From an uncultured Bacillaceae bacterium (GTDB lineage Bacteria; Bacillota; Bacilli; Bacillales; Caldibacillaceae): 24,528 nt of DNA. Positions within the stretch are counted from its first letter, which is position 1. Each line of letters opens with the position of its first letter. Below the pieces are notes generated by a model. That model had not been told where the DNA came from. It saw nothing but the letters and a program-made list of their open reading frames with translations, and did no database searches. Both the position numbers and the translations under genes were made by a program. Shown here one piece after another: positions 8,921-16,902 of the stretch. The stretch lies in NCBI GenBank assembly GCA_937934645.1, contig CALGYZ010000048.1, positions 1 through 24,528 on the forward strand. The letters are read 5' to 3'.

Positions 8921-9568
8921 GTGAACGAACTGAAGAATATAAAACCCGCATTGGTTCATCATTTGGGAATATGGTTATTATTGTTTTCCGGGGCAGTTAT
9001 CCAGGGATGTGCTATGGGGATCTTTTTATTTCCGCACAATATTCCTTCCGGAGGCGGGGCCGGTCTCGCTATTTTGCTGAATTATTTTACCGGCTTGCCC
9101 CTTGGTTTTGCTCTCTGGATTTCAAATGCGTTTTTTTTAATATTTGCCTTAAATTATTTCGGTTTTTCGTGGACGGTAAAAACAATTTTGTCTGTGGCGA
9201 CTACTTCTTTAACTGTCAATTATATTACAGAAGAAATATTAATACCTGAACCCCCTTTGATACTTGGGATTTTAACAGGGAGTATTTTGTTCGGCACCGG
9301 AGTTGGAATCTTGATCCGGACCGGATCGTCAAGCGGTGGAATGGTGATCCCGTCTTTAATGATAGCGTCATTCCGGGGATGGAACCCCGGCAATGTCATT
9401 TTTTGGATCAATCTGTTTATTTTTCTGCTTACTTCTATCGTTATTGATTATAAAATCATTATTTATGCTGTCATTTGTCAATTTATTTCCACCCGTGTTA
9501 TTGATTTCATCAATCAATTAAAAATACCCGCCCATCAGACGTTCGCATTAACCCGGCGAAAAAAATAG
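8921..9568 (+). CDS. YitT/DUF161-type integral membrane protein
   Basis: Integral membrane protein of 215 aa with about five or six hydrophobic helices. It has two glycine-rich repeats typical of the YitT/YczE/DUF161 group: IPSGGGAGLAILL near residue 40 and TGSSSGGMVIPSL near residue 130. It lacks the C-terminal DUF2179 domain of full-length (~280 aa) YitT proteins, so it belongs with the short members. The molecular function of the family is not established. The GTG start is supported by GGGAG at 8911-8915 with 5-base spacing. It converges on the sulfate/sulfonate operon, whose probable terminator overlaps its 3' end. B. subtilis has a short membrane protein (YitE) near its yitABC genes, so this could be a positional counterpart; that is from memory and not verified. 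Confidence 0.75.
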   Translation: MNELKNIKPALVHHLGIWLLLFSGAVIQGCAMGIFLFPHNIPSGGGAGLAILLNYFTGLPLGFALWISNAFFLIFALNYFGFSWTVKTILSVATTSLTVNYITEEILIPEPPLILGILTGSILFGTGVGILIRTGSSSGGMVIPSLMIASFRGWNPGNVIFWINLFIFLLTSIVIDYKIIIYAVICQFISTRVIDFINQLKIPAHQTFALTRRKK

Positions 9569-9575
9569 GCGGGTA
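9525..9575 (-). terminator. Possible terminator of the sulfonate operon
   Basis: Reading the minus strand, TACCCGCC (9575-9568) pairs perfectly with GGCGGGTA (9532-9525), which is followed by TTTTT. The loop is long (35 bases). It sits inside the 3' end of the convergent membrane-protein gene, just beyond the cysC stop codon. Confidence 0.4.
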
Positions 9576-9587
9576 ACTATCAAATCT

Positions 9588-10193
9588 TTATATACGGATA
9601 ATACAGTTTTTTCTTAAATATTCCATTATTAATTGGACTGATTGTTCAACGGTGGTCCGGTGCGTTTGGATCATGATTTCCGGATTTAACGGAGCTTCAT
9701 AAGGGGAAGAAATTCCGGTAAAATTTTTTACTTCTCCGTTCCTTGCTTTACCATATAAACCTTTCGGATCACGCCGTTCACATACATGGACAGGACACTG
9801 GACATAAATTTCCACGAATTCATTTTCAGCAAACATTTTCCTGACTTGTTCCCGGTCTTCACGAAAAGGGGAAATCAACGCACAGGATACAATCGTTCCA
9901 CTGTCCACAAACAGCTTTGCTACTTCACCGATCCGCCGGATATTCTCTTTCCGGTCTTCAGCATCAAAGCCTAAATCCTTATTCAAACCGTGCCGGATGT
10001 TATCACCGTCCAGCACGTAACTTTTACAGCCGTGTTCAAACAACTTCCGGTCAAGGGCATGGGCAATGGTAGATTTTCCGGATCCTGACAAACCGGTAAA
10101 CCATAGAACACAACTTTTATGACCGTACTGGCTCCGGCGGTCTTTTTTCGTCACAGAAGCCGGATGCCATATGACATTCGTGCTTTTGACCAT
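9588..10193 (-). CDS. cysC: Adenylylsulfate (APS) kinase
   Basis: Phosphorylates adenosine 5'-phosphosulfate with ATP to give PAPS in the cytoplasm. The Walker A motif GLSGSGKST is at residues 34-42, and conserved downstream segments include LDGDNIRHGLNKDLGF and the region around CPVHVCERRDPKGLY. The length of 201 aa is typical. ATG 10193 has GGAGG upstream with good spacing. It is the last gene of a five-gene minus-strand operon, 13 bases after the sat stop. In this operon its product PAPS would feed the CysH protein encoded two genes upstream. Confidence 0.95.
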   Translation of the reverse strand: MVKSTNVIWHPASVTKKDRRSQYGHKSCVLWFTGLSGSGKSTIAHALDRKLFEHGCKSYVLDGDNIRHGLNKDLGFDAEDRKENIRRIGEVAKLFVDSGTIVSCALISPFREDREQVRKMFAENEFVEIYVQCPVHVCERRDPKGLYGKARNGEVKNFTGISSPYEAPLNPEIMIQTHRTTVEQSVQLIMEYLRKNCIIRI

Positions 10194-10206
10194 TGTTAAC
10201 CTCCGG

Positions 10207-11343
10207 CTATTGTGTTTTTAAACCCTGAATCAACACGTCAATGACTTCCGGCCGGCTGAATTCCTCCGGGGGACGGATGCCGGCTTTTAACATTTCCCGC
10301 ACTTTCGTACCGGAAAAGATCACCCGGTATTCCGCACTGTGCGGACACGTTTTATTTGACGCCATATTTCCGCATTTTTTACAATAAAAGCTGTGTTCAA
10401 AGAAAAGAGGCTGAATTCCGAGTTCGTCCGCTGAAAAATTGGCAAAAATCCGCTGGGCATCATACGTACCGTAATAATTTCCGACACCGGCATGATCCCG
10501 GCCGACAATAAAATGGGTACATCCGTAATTTTTCCGGACAATCGCATGAAATACCGCTTCCCGGGGACCGGCATAACGCATGGCTGCCGGAAATACTGAT
10601 AGAAGTACCCGGTTTTTCGGATAATAACGTTCCAATAATACAAGGTAACTTTTCATCCGTACATCTGCAGGAATATCATCCGGTTTTGTTTCGCCGACGA
10701 GGGGATGCAGCAATAAACCATCAGTGATTTCAAGAGCAGTTTTTTGAATATATTCATGGGCACGGTGAACCGGATTCCGCGTTTGAAAACCGACGACCGT
10801 CTGCCAGCCTGATTTTTTAAAAATGTTTCTGGTTTCGGCAGGATCCAAATAATATTCGGAAAATAAGTGCCTTTCAGGACGTCTGATTAATGTAACCGGT
10901 CCGGCAATATAAATTTCCTTCCTTGAAAAAAGCTTTTTTACTCCCGGATGATTCCGGTCGTCTGTCTGATAGACCAGTAATGCTTCTTTTCTTTTATCCG
11001 GCTTAAAAATTTCAGTTATTTCCATTTCACCATAAACTGTTCCTTTATAGGTCAGATGAATTTTTTCTCCTGCATTCAGCTTTTTTCTTGTTTTTTCATC
11101 AATCGACAAAGTAACGGGTAAGGACCAGGGAAGACCGCTGGCAAGCCTCATATGATGCAATACCGATTCATAATCATTCTTTTCCATAAAACCGGTAAGC
11201 GGGCTGTAGGCACCGTTGGCAATCAGCTCCAGATCACTGAGTTCGGCTGAATCCATTTCAACCCGGGGCAACGGTAAATTTTCCGGTTCTCTAAGATTAA
11301 TGCGGTTAATTAACTTTCCGCCATGGGGTGTATTTGTACTCAC
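10207..11343 (-). CDS. sat: Sulfate adenylyltransferase (ATP sulfurylase)
   Basis: Activates sulfate with ATP to APS and pyrophosphate. Catalytic motifs are visible: QTRNPVHRAH (187-196, the HxxH-type nucleotide site) and GRDHAGVG (281-288). A Cys-rich CKKCGN...CPH segment near the C-terminus is of the kind seen in bacterial monofunctional enzymes. From the GTG at 11343 the protein is 378 aa, close to the ~380 aa of Bacillus Sat, and begins MSTNTPHGGKL like the family N-terminus. GGAGGA precedes that GTG at about 6 bases. A longer ATG start at 11412 would overlap cysH and has no family support. Fourth gene of the operon. Confidence 0.95.
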   Translation of the reverse strand: MSTNTPHGGKLINRINLREPENLPLPRVEMDSAELSDLELIANGAYSPLTGFMEKNDYESVLHHMRLASGLPWSLPVTLSIDEKTRKKLNAGEKIHLTYKGTVYGEMEITEIFKPDKRKEALLVYQTDDRNHPGVKKLFSRKEIYIAGPVTLIRRPERHLFSEYYLDPAETRNIFKKSGWQTVVGFQTRNPVHRAHEYIQKTALEITDGLLLHPLVGETKPDDIPADVRMKSYLVLLERYYPKNRVLLSVFPAAMRYAGPREAVFHAIVRKNYGCTHFIVGRDHAGVGNYYGTYDAQRIFANFSADELGIQPLFFEHSFYCKKCGNMASNKTCPHSAEYRVIFSGTKVREMLKAGIRPPEEFSRPEVIDVLIQGLKTQ

Positions 11344-11366
11344 CGGCAATCCTCCATTTCTATTAC

Positions 11367-12077
11367 TTATTGAACATGCAAGCCGCATTCCGTTTTTCCC
11401 GTACCTGCCCATCTCCCGGACCGCGCATTTTCATTTTCCTTAACGGGCTTCGTGCAAGGAGCACAGCCGACACTCGGATAACCCCGGATAACTAAGGAAT
11501 GGCAGGGTAAGTTGTTTATTTCCGTATACATTTGAATATCTTCCCGTGACCAGTGAATGAGCGGACAAACTTTGATTTTCCTGAATTTATCGTCTTTGTT
11601 AATATACCGGATGTTTTTCCTGAAAGGGGATTGTTCCCTCCGCAATCCCGAAATCCAAGCCGGGTAAGGTTCCAATGCCTTTTTCAGAGGTACAACTTTC
11701 CTTAAATAACAACACAAATCCGGATTTTTCTTCCACAACTCATCTCCATACCGCAATGCTTGCGCCTCCGGTGTTAACTGCGGCTCAACCCGTTCAATTT
11801 GAAGGCCCGGATACCGTCTCTTTACTTTTTCAATGAGTTCATAGGTTTCTTTAAAGTGAAAACTGGTATCGATAAAAACAATTTTTGCATCTTTTTTAAC
11901 CTTGCTGATTAAATCAATCAGCACTACACTTTCCGCACCAAAACTGCATGCATAGACAATGTTGTCCCCGTATTCCCGGAAAGCCCATTTGATTACATCA
12001 AGATAATCACCGAATTGTTTTATAACAGAAGCGACTTTATCGTTATTCCAGTTTTCATAAGTTAAAAAAGCGGACAA
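11367..12077 (-). CDS. cysH: Phosphoadenylyl-/adenylyl-sulfate reductase
   Basis: Reduces PAPS (and probably APS) to sulfite with thioredoxin as electron donor. Visible features are the SFGAES-like PP-loop, the CC pair in DLCCYLRK and the GCAPC pair. Together these four Cys are typical of [4Fe-4S]-containing CysH proteins such as B. subtilis CysH. The C-terminal catalytic Cys lies in KTECGLH. 236 aa is normal. The start is TTG 12077, with AAGGAGG 7 bases upstream, lying inside the end of the preceding phosphatase gene (23-base overlap, suggesting coupling). The presence of the cluster cysteines beside a CysC gene means either APS or PAPS could be the substrate. Confidence 0.93.
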   Translation of the reverse strand: MSAFLTYENWNNDKVASVIKQFGDYLDVIKWAFREYGDNIVYACSFGAESVVLIDLISKVKKDAKIVFIDTSFHFKETYELIEKVKRRYPGLQIERVEPQLTPEAQALRYGDELWKKNPDLCCYLRKVVPLKKALEPYPAWISGLRREQSPFRKNIRYINKDDKFRKIKVCPLIHWSREDIQMYTEINNLPCHSLVIRGYPSVGCAPCTKPVKENENARSGRWAGTGKTECGLHVQ

Positions 12078-12609
12078 TTTGCTTCCTCCTTATATGAATA
12101 CAATCATTATTTTTTACTGATAATTGATTCATGCGGTCAATATCACCGTAATAAACGAGGGAAAGGAGAGCGCGAATCCAGGCACCATGTCCAAAGAGCA
12201 GGACATGATTGTTGAGCTTATATTTTTGAACAAACAATTTAATCCGTTTTTCTAAATTCCGGACTTCCTTACCGAGAACAGATGCGGACGGTTTCGTGAG
12301 CCATAATTTTCCTGCAGCTTTCGCAAATTGGGATTTTTCCATTCCTTCAAAAGGGCCGAAACTGAGTTCATTTAACAGCTCATCCACTGCCGGAGTGAAC
12401 CCGTAAAATTCCGCTGTCTGCCGCGTTCTTGTCAAGGTGCTCGCTAATACGATATCCGGACGGCTGCAGGAATAAATTTTCCGTAAGTTTTGCCTGATTT
12501 GTTTTTCTAAATCCTTGGTAATTGCAGTAATCGGGATGTCCTTTAAGCCTTGCAACTTTCCCGCCCGGTTCCATTTAGTTGGCAGATGACGAATGCATGT
12601 GATGTTCAT
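12055..12609 (-). CDS. Histidine-phosphatase-superfamily protein in sulfonate operon
   Basis: 184-aa member of the histidine phosphatase (phosphoglycerate mutase-like) superfamily. The N-terminal catalytic box reads IRHLPTKWN at residues 6-14, with Leu where the family usually has Gly (RHG). The second conserved His is in FGHGAW. An acidic ELSFGPFEGM segment and the STLTRTRQTAE segment also fit the family. It starts at ATG 12609 with GGAGG inside the end of the synthase gene, overlapping that gene by 35 bases and cysH by 23 bases. This tight packing ties it to the same pathway. I infer that it removes phosphate from 2-phosphosulfolactate, replacing the unrelated ComB phosphatase. No direct evidence for the substrate is visible in the sequence. 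Confidence 0.85.
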   Translation of the reverse strand: MNITCIRHLPTKWNRAGKLQGLKDIPITAITKDLEKQIRQNLRKIYSCSRPDIVLASTLTRTRQTAEFYGFTPAVDELLNELSFGPFEGMEKSQFAKAAGKLWLTKPSASVLGKEVRNLEKRIKLFVQKYKLNNHVLLFGHGAWIRALLSLVYYGDIDRMNQLSVKNNDCIHIRRKQIVRFFNL

Positions 12610-13360
12610 GGGGATCCTCCAGAAAAAAAGTTTCGCATCGTAATCCGCGCCGCTCCGTTTCTAATAGCAGTACGTCCGTTAATTTTATGTTTCCCAAGTT
12701 AACATTTGCTCCGATTTGATTAATGAAGTACATTTGCTGGTTCGGTTCGGGGGCTTCGAAAATAATTTTTTTCACATCTAAATCTTGCACGATTGTTTGG
12801 ACTAAAGCCGAGTTAACATTGCCGTTTTGATCGTAAACCCCGGAAGTTCCTGATTCCCGGCCTTCCGTAATGCAATATTTGCTGCCGGCATTCAATAACA
12901 GACGGATTTCCCGTTTCCATCTGAAAATATCCATTTCTTTCTGCCGGTCTTTTGAACCGACTTCAGCGAGACAATGAAATTCACCTTTAAACATTTCGAT
13001 CAATTTCAGCCGCTCTTCCAACGGAATATCGATTGTACCGCTGGAGACTTCGATCCACTCAATTCCAAGCTTGCGCAAAGCTTGTAAATATTCGGGAATT
13101 TTATTTTGCTGGTAACATTTTTCAAATAAAGTGCCTCCGAAATAAGGTTTAATTCCGTATGCTTTGTATAAATTTATCTTTTCTTGCAGACGGGGGGTAA
13201 CGTAAGCCGTTCCGATCCCAAGTTTTGCAAAGTCGATAAAAGCGCTGTAATCTTCCAAAATTTGTTCCAGTTGTCCGATCGGGACGCCCAAGTCAATGAC
13301 AGAAGTGATACCGTAGTCACGGGAACGTGCCGTTCTTTCCGGAACCGTCAAGAAATCCAT
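12575..13360 (-). CDS. yitC: Phosphosulfolactate synthase (YitC/ComA family)
   Basis: Catalyses addition of sulfite to phosphoenolpyruvate to give (R)-2-phospho-3-sulfolactate. 261 aa from ATG 13360. Family landmarks are FAKLGIGTAYVT, the PYFGGTLFEK segment, AEVGSKD, ITEGRESGTSGVY, IIFEAPEPNQQ and GANVNLGNIKLTDVLLLE. The ribosome binding site GAGGTG contains an in-frame GTG at 13369, which is therefore unlikely to be the start. The C-terminal tail contains a His-rich DPHEHHMHSSS extension and overlaps the next gene. First gene of a five-gene operon supplying sulfite through sat, cysC and cysH. In B. subtilis the corresponding yitC-yitB-yitA-yisZ genes are linked to sulfolactate, a known spore constituent. 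No sulfite reductase gene is present. Confidence 0.92.
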   Translation of the reverse strand: MDFLTVPERTARSRDYGITSVIDLGVPIGQLEQILEDYSAFIDFAKLGIGTAYVTPRLQEKINLYKAYGIKPYFGGTLFEKCYQQNKIPEYLQALRKLGIEWIEVSSGTIDIPLEERLKLIEMFKGEFHCLAEVGSKDRQKEMDIFRWKREIRLLLNAGSKYCITEGRESGTSGVYDQNGNVNSALVQTIVQDLDVKKIIFEAPEPNQQMYFINQIGANVNLGNIKLTDVLLLETERRGLRCETFFLEDPHEHHMHSSSAN

Positions 13361-13385
13361 GAATGACACCTCACTTTACTAAACA

Positions 13386-13416
13386 TAACGTATTCAAACA
13401 ATAGGCGAATGTGTAT
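13386..13416 (-). promoter_or_regulatory. Weak candidate SigE-like promoter of the sulfonate operon
   Basis: Reading the minus strand upstream of the synthase start, ACACATT is followed after 13-14 bases by AATACGTT. These partly match the mother-cell SigE consensus (-35 like TCATATT, -10 like CATACAAT). Several positions differ, so this is only a suggestion that the operon is expressed in sporulation. Confidence 0.22.
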
Positions 13417-13525
13417 AAAACAGCCCCGGATCCGGAAAAATGGGCGGCTGGCGGATTTTCCGCATAAAAAAATGAGGATGCCGGATAATAAAGATGGATT
13501 TATTTTATTGTCAGGAGGCGTTTCT

Positions 13526-14782
13526 TTGACAAAACAAAAAAATAATCATGGATTAGCAAAACTGGCTATCAGCTCGATTCCGTTAATTCTTGTCCTTGGA
13601 AACTCCATGCTGATTCCAGTTTTGCCAAATATAAAATCAGAATTGGCAATCAGTCAATTTCAAACGAGTCTTGTGATCACGGTCTTTTCGGTCTCCGCCG
13701 GCATCATGATTCCCGTTCTCGGATATTTGTCCGACAGGTTTTCCCGCAAGGCGGTTGTCATCCCGGCCTTAACACTGTATGGCCTGGGCGGACTGCTTGC
13801 CGGCAGTGCAGCTGCATGGTTTTCCAATGCCTATTTATGGCTTTTGACGGGAAGAATTATGCAGGGAATCGGTGCGGCGGGAACAACTTCAATGGCCATG
13901 GCACTGGCAGGGGATTTATTCAAGGGCGGTGAACAAAGTAAGGTATTGGGACTCGTCGAAGCTTCGAACGGTTTCGGCAAAGTAATCAGTCCGGTTCTCG
14001 GCTCGCTACTTGCATTGATCGTTTGGTACGCAGCTTTTTTTGCCTTTCCTGTCTTCTGCTTTATTTCCATATTGTTAACAATCTTTTTTATAAAAGAAAA
14101 AAGAAAAACAAACCGCTCATTACCTGCCGGTAAATATGCAAGAAGTTTATTTTCCGTTTTTAAAACGGAAGGAAAATGGCTGGCCGTCGCGTATTTTTCC
14201 GGTGCGGTCTGTCTGTTTACGTTATTCGGGATCCTTTTTTATATATCAGATATTTTAGAAAACAAATACGGGATAAACGGTGTTTGGAAAGGATGTATAT
14301 TGGCCGTCCCACTTCTTTTTATGACAACATCATCCTATATTACCGGAAGTAAAATTGGAAAAAACTTAAAGCTTATGAAACGAATCATTGTGACGGGACT
14401 CTTATTAATGACAATTTCCTTTTTCGTTTTAATATTCTTACATACACTAATCCCGTTTTTTTCAGTTCTAGCTTTATCCAGCATTGGAACAGGACTTGTT
14501 CTTCCATGCATCAACAGTTTAATAACGGGAAGTGTTTCTGCGGGCAAAAGGGGATTCGTCACTTCCATTTACAGTTCCGTCCGTTTTTTCGGAACGGCCA
14601 TCGGGCCCCCGGTATACAGTGCACTTATGGACTGGTCCAGGAACGGCATGTTTTTGACAACTGCCGGACTAACGCTGATTACCGGGATTCTCTGTATATT
14701 TTTTATCAAAGTAAAAAACACGGAGGGAGAAAATCGGAAATACCGCAATGATACTTTATTTGAAAAGCTGCAGTTTACTTAA
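13526..14782 (+). CDS. MFS transporter divergent from the sulfonate operon
   Basis: Major facilitator superfamily transporter, about 12 membrane helices. From the TTG at 13526 it has 418 aa, and AGGAGG lies 7 bases before that codon. An upstream ATG at 13409 would add 39 hydrophilic residues and lacks a good ribosome binding site. The loop after helix 2 carries the MFS motif-A-like GYLSDRFSRK; helix 4 has GRIMQGIGAAG. It resembles drug/metabolite antiporters of the YitG type. It diverges from the phosphosulfolactate synthase operon, so export or spore-directed movement of sulfolactate is a reasonable hypothesis, but a multidrug exporter is equally compatible. Confidence 0.85.
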   Translation: MTKQKNNHGLAKLAISSIPLILVLGNSMLIPVLPNIKSELAISQFQTSLVITVFSVSAGIMIPVLGYLSDRFSRKAVVIPALTLYGLGGLLAGSAAAWFSNAYLWLLTGRIMQGIGAAGTTSMAMALAGDLFKGGEQSKVLGLVEASNGFGKVISPVLGSLLALIVWYAAFFAFPVFCFISILLTIFFIKEKRKTNRSLPAGKYARSLFSVFKTEGKWLAVAYFSGAVCLFTLFGILFYISDILENKYGINGVWKGCILAVPLLFMTTSSYITGSKIGKNLKLMKRIIVTGLLLMTISFFVLIFLHTLIPFFSVLALSSIGTGLVLPCINSLITGSVSAGKRGFVTSIYSSVRFFGTAIGPPVYSALMDWSRNGMFLTTAGLTLITGILCIFFIKVKNTEGENRKYRNDTLFEKLQFT

Positions 14783-14804
14783 TTGATGTACGGAAAAGGG
14801 GACG

Positions 14805-15104
14805 ATGAATTTGCAAATTTATTTGTCACCGGAAGTGTTAACCGAACATTTCCACATCTTAAATGTCGTCAACGATGATGAAAAAGCACTGGGCAATGTT
14901 GCTTTCCTCTTTACGGAGAAAAAATTGTACATTTATGGGATCCTTGAAGAAGAAGGAGTAACGGAAAGTTTTAAAGCGCTCATTAAACCGTATATAAAAG
15001 GGCTGGCTAAGTCAAAGCCAGATCTGGAAGTCTACTCATGTTTATATACCGGATGCAAGAAAATCGTTATAAACGGTGAAGAAAATGAAGAGGAGAAAGA
15101 ATAA
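14805..15104 (+). CDS. Uncharacterised 99-aa protein
   Basis: I do not recognise this protein. It is 99 aa, soluble, with an acidic tail (ENEEEKE) and a single pair of Cys in SCLYTGCK near residues 79-84. The middle looks like alternating beta-strands (NVAFLFTEKKLYIYGIL) followed by a helix. ATG 14805 has AAAGGGGA close upstream. It follows the MFS gene on the same strand by 22 bases, so both are probably one transcript ending at the shared terminator. It could be an accessory protein to the transporter or unrelated. Confidence 0.7.
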   Translation: MNLQIYLSPEVLTEHFHILNVVNDDEKALGNVAFLFTEKKLYIYGILEEEGVTESFKALIKPYIKGLAKSKPDLEVYSCLYTGCKKIVINGEENEEEKE

Positions 15105-15122
15105 TGAACAGCAATAAAAGAA

Positions 15123-15153
15123 GGGCGTTTCACTGAAAACGCCCGTTTATTTT
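15123..15153. terminator. Bidirectional terminator between convergent genes
   Basis: GGGCGTTT (15123-15130) and AAACGCCC (15137-15144) form a stem. T-runs follow in both directions (TTTATTTTTT on plus, TTCTTTTATT on minus). It serves the 99-aa gene and the convergent sirtuin gene. Confidence 0.88.
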
Positions 15154-15866
15154 TTCTCCAGCAGTCGGTCCAAAGACCGGAGAACATCGCCGATTTTTTT
15201 GCCGTGAATCACTTCATCCGCATAAATGTCAAATTCAGTCGGTTCCATATTGACAATAACCAGCTTGGCCCCGTTTTGTTTTGCGTATAACGGAAACTGG
15301 TTTGCCGGTGAAACGGTTAATGAAGAGCCGAGAACAATGAAAAGATCCGCTTTATTTGTTTCCTTCATAGCAAATTGAAAAGCATCTTCCGGCAGCGGCT
15401 CACCAAATAAAACGACATTCGGCCGCAATACGCCCCCGCATTCACAGTAATATTCTTTATTCACATAGCTTTCGCTGTTGTACTCCTTTCCGCATGACTG
15501 GCAACGAAGTGTTTGTAAGGTTCCGTGCAGTTCAGCCACACGTTTGCTGCCTGCCAGCTGATGGAATCCGTCCACATTTTGGGTGATGATCGACTTTATA
15601 ATTCCTTTTTCTTCCCATCTCGCTAAAATATCATGCCCTTCATGGGGACCGTACTCTTTCACCCCGAGTACCCGGTGCCGGTAAAACTCGATAAATTCTT
15701 CCACGTTCTCATTCAAAGCTTTTGTTGAAGCCAGCTTGCTCGGATCTTTCTTTTTCCATAATCCTTTATCCGTTGAGCGAAAATCAGGAAGACCGCTTTC
15801 CGTTGACATCCCCGCGCCGGTGAAAACAACGGTATATTTCGCCGTTTTGATCCATTCTTTCAACAT
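15147..15866 (-). CDS. NAD-dependent protein deacylase, Sir2 family
   Basis: Sirtuin that removes acyl groups from lysine using NAD. From ATG 15866 it is 239 aa. Conserved elements are VFTGAGMSTESGLPDFRS (NAD binding), TQNVDGFHQLAGS with the catalytic His, zinc-binding Cys in CQSCGKE and CECGG, and VLFGEPLP. A longer ATG start at 15896 (249 aa) is possible. However, the candidate -10 TATAAT ends only 12 bases before it, and AGGAAGGA lies within its first codons, which favours the downstream ATG. Single gene, convergent with the preceding plus-strand pair. Bacillus SrtN is about 247 aa and is a likely relative. Confidence 0.9.
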   Translation of the reverse strand: MLKEWIKTAKYTVVFTGAGMSTESGLPDFRSTDKGLWKKKDPSKLASTKALNENVEEFIEFYRHRVLGVKEYGPHEGHDILARWEEKGIIKSIITQNVDGFHQLAGSKRVAELHGTLQTLRCQSCGKEYNSESYVNKEYYCECGGVLRPNVVLFGEPLPEDAFQFAMKETNKADLFIVLGSSLTVSPANQFPLYAKQNGAKLVIVNMEPTEFDIYADEVIHGKKIGDVLRSLDRLLEKK

Positions 15867-15908
15867 TTGTACGTCAACATCCTTCCTGCAATACATTGTT
15901 CTAAAATC

Positions 15909-15917
15909 ATTATAACA
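15909..15917 (-). promoter_or_regulatory. Extended -10 promoter element of the sirtuin gene
   Basis: On the minus strand, TGTTATAAT gives a TG-extended consensus -10 (TATAAT at 15914-15909). The -35 region is T-rich but not consensus. Confidence 0.5.
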
Positions 15918-16062
15918 TGGTTAAATTTTCCGAAAAACAACGCCCAAATGAAATAATTCTATAAAAGTATTCATTTTCTATTAATTTTGTTAAAGTATAT
16001 GATAGAGGTTGATATTCCCGGAAAAACAATTATTCTACTATCACAAGGAAGGACAGAATCCA

Positions 16063-16854
16063 ATGTGTCTCATTTTATTTGCTTATGAAATGCACGAACA
16101 ATATCCGTTAATTATTGCGGCGAATCGGGACGAATATTTTCACCGTCCGACGGCTCGGGCGCATTTTTGGGATGATGAACCGCATATTTTAGCCGGAAGG
16201 GATTTGGAAAAAATGGGAACATGGATGGGTGTGACAAAAAGCGGCAGGTTTAGTTTTGTAACCAATTATCGTGACCCTCTTGAAAAAACGGAAGGAAAAA
16301 AATCCCGTGGCGAATTGGTCCGGAATGCACTAAACTTTTCCGGCAACTTGGAAGATTTTTTCCGTGATATAAAACAAAACGCGGATCAGTATCCCGGTTT
16401 TAATCTGGTCGCCGGAGAGCTCGGGGAAATTTACTATTTTTCCAACCGAGAAGGGGAAATAAAAAAATTAACAAAAGGGATTTACGGATTAAGCAATCAT
16501 CTGCTGGATACCCCCTGGCCGAAAGTGACAACAGGAAAAAGAGGATTGAAAAAAATTATTGAAGAAAAGCAGCACAATCTAATTGAAAAATTATTTTTGC
16601 TGCTTGAAAACCGAGAAGTTTATCCCGATGAAGAATTGCCGGAAACGGGTGTATCTCTTGAAATGGAACGGATGCTTTCCCCGCTTTTTATAACAGGAAA
16701 AAATTACGGGACAAGAAGCTCAACTGTGCTCTTAATGACCGAATCCGAAGTACTTTTTACCGAACGGGTAAAACAGCCGGTTCCTGATATAGATAAAAAA
16801 TATTATTTTCAATATAAACGAAATACGAATCCCAAAGAAAAACAAACGAATTGA
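16063..16854 (+). CDS. NRDE (TANGO2/DUF833) family protein
   Basis: 263-aa protein of the NRDE/TANGO2 family. The conserved N-terminal MCLILFA with Cys2 and the NRDE motif at residues 21-24 are both present, as are the downstream DGRD-like LAGRDLEKMGTWMG, FVTNYRD and YGLSNHLLDTPWPK segments. Cys2 is of the type exposed after Met removal, as in N-terminal nucleophile hydrolases. The biochemical role of the family is not settled. The start at 16063 is chosen over the upstream ATG 16009 because AAGGAAGGA lies just before it and Cys2 must be at the N-terminus. Monocistronic, followed by the htpG promoter region. Confidence 0.88.
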   Translation: MCLILFAYEMHEQYPLIIAANRDEYFHRPTARAHFWDDEPHILAGRDLEKMGTWMGVTKSGRFSFVTNYRDPLEKTEGKKSRGELVRNALNFSGNLEDFFRDIKQNADQYPGFNLVAGELGEIYYFSNREGEIKKLTKGIYGLSNHLLDTPWPKVTTGKRGLKKIIEEKQHNLIEKLFLLLENREVYPDEELPETGVSLEMERMLSPLFITGKNYGTRSSTVLLMTESEVLFTERVKQPVPDIDKKYYFQYKRNTNPKEKQTN

Positions 16855-16902
16855 ATACAACAGATGGAAGGGACATGCGATTCTTCCGCCTTTGTTCATA
16901 AG

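Noticed and set aside
11344..11412. Longer sat start overlapping cysH
   Set aside because: The GTG at 11343 has GGAGGA at proper spacing and matches the family N-terminus; the extension is just the cysH 3' end in another frame.
13409..13525. Longer MFS protein from ATG 13409
   Set aside because: The added residues are hydrophilic and lack a ribosome binding site, while TTG 13526 has AGGAGG and begins the expected short cytoplasmic N-terminus.
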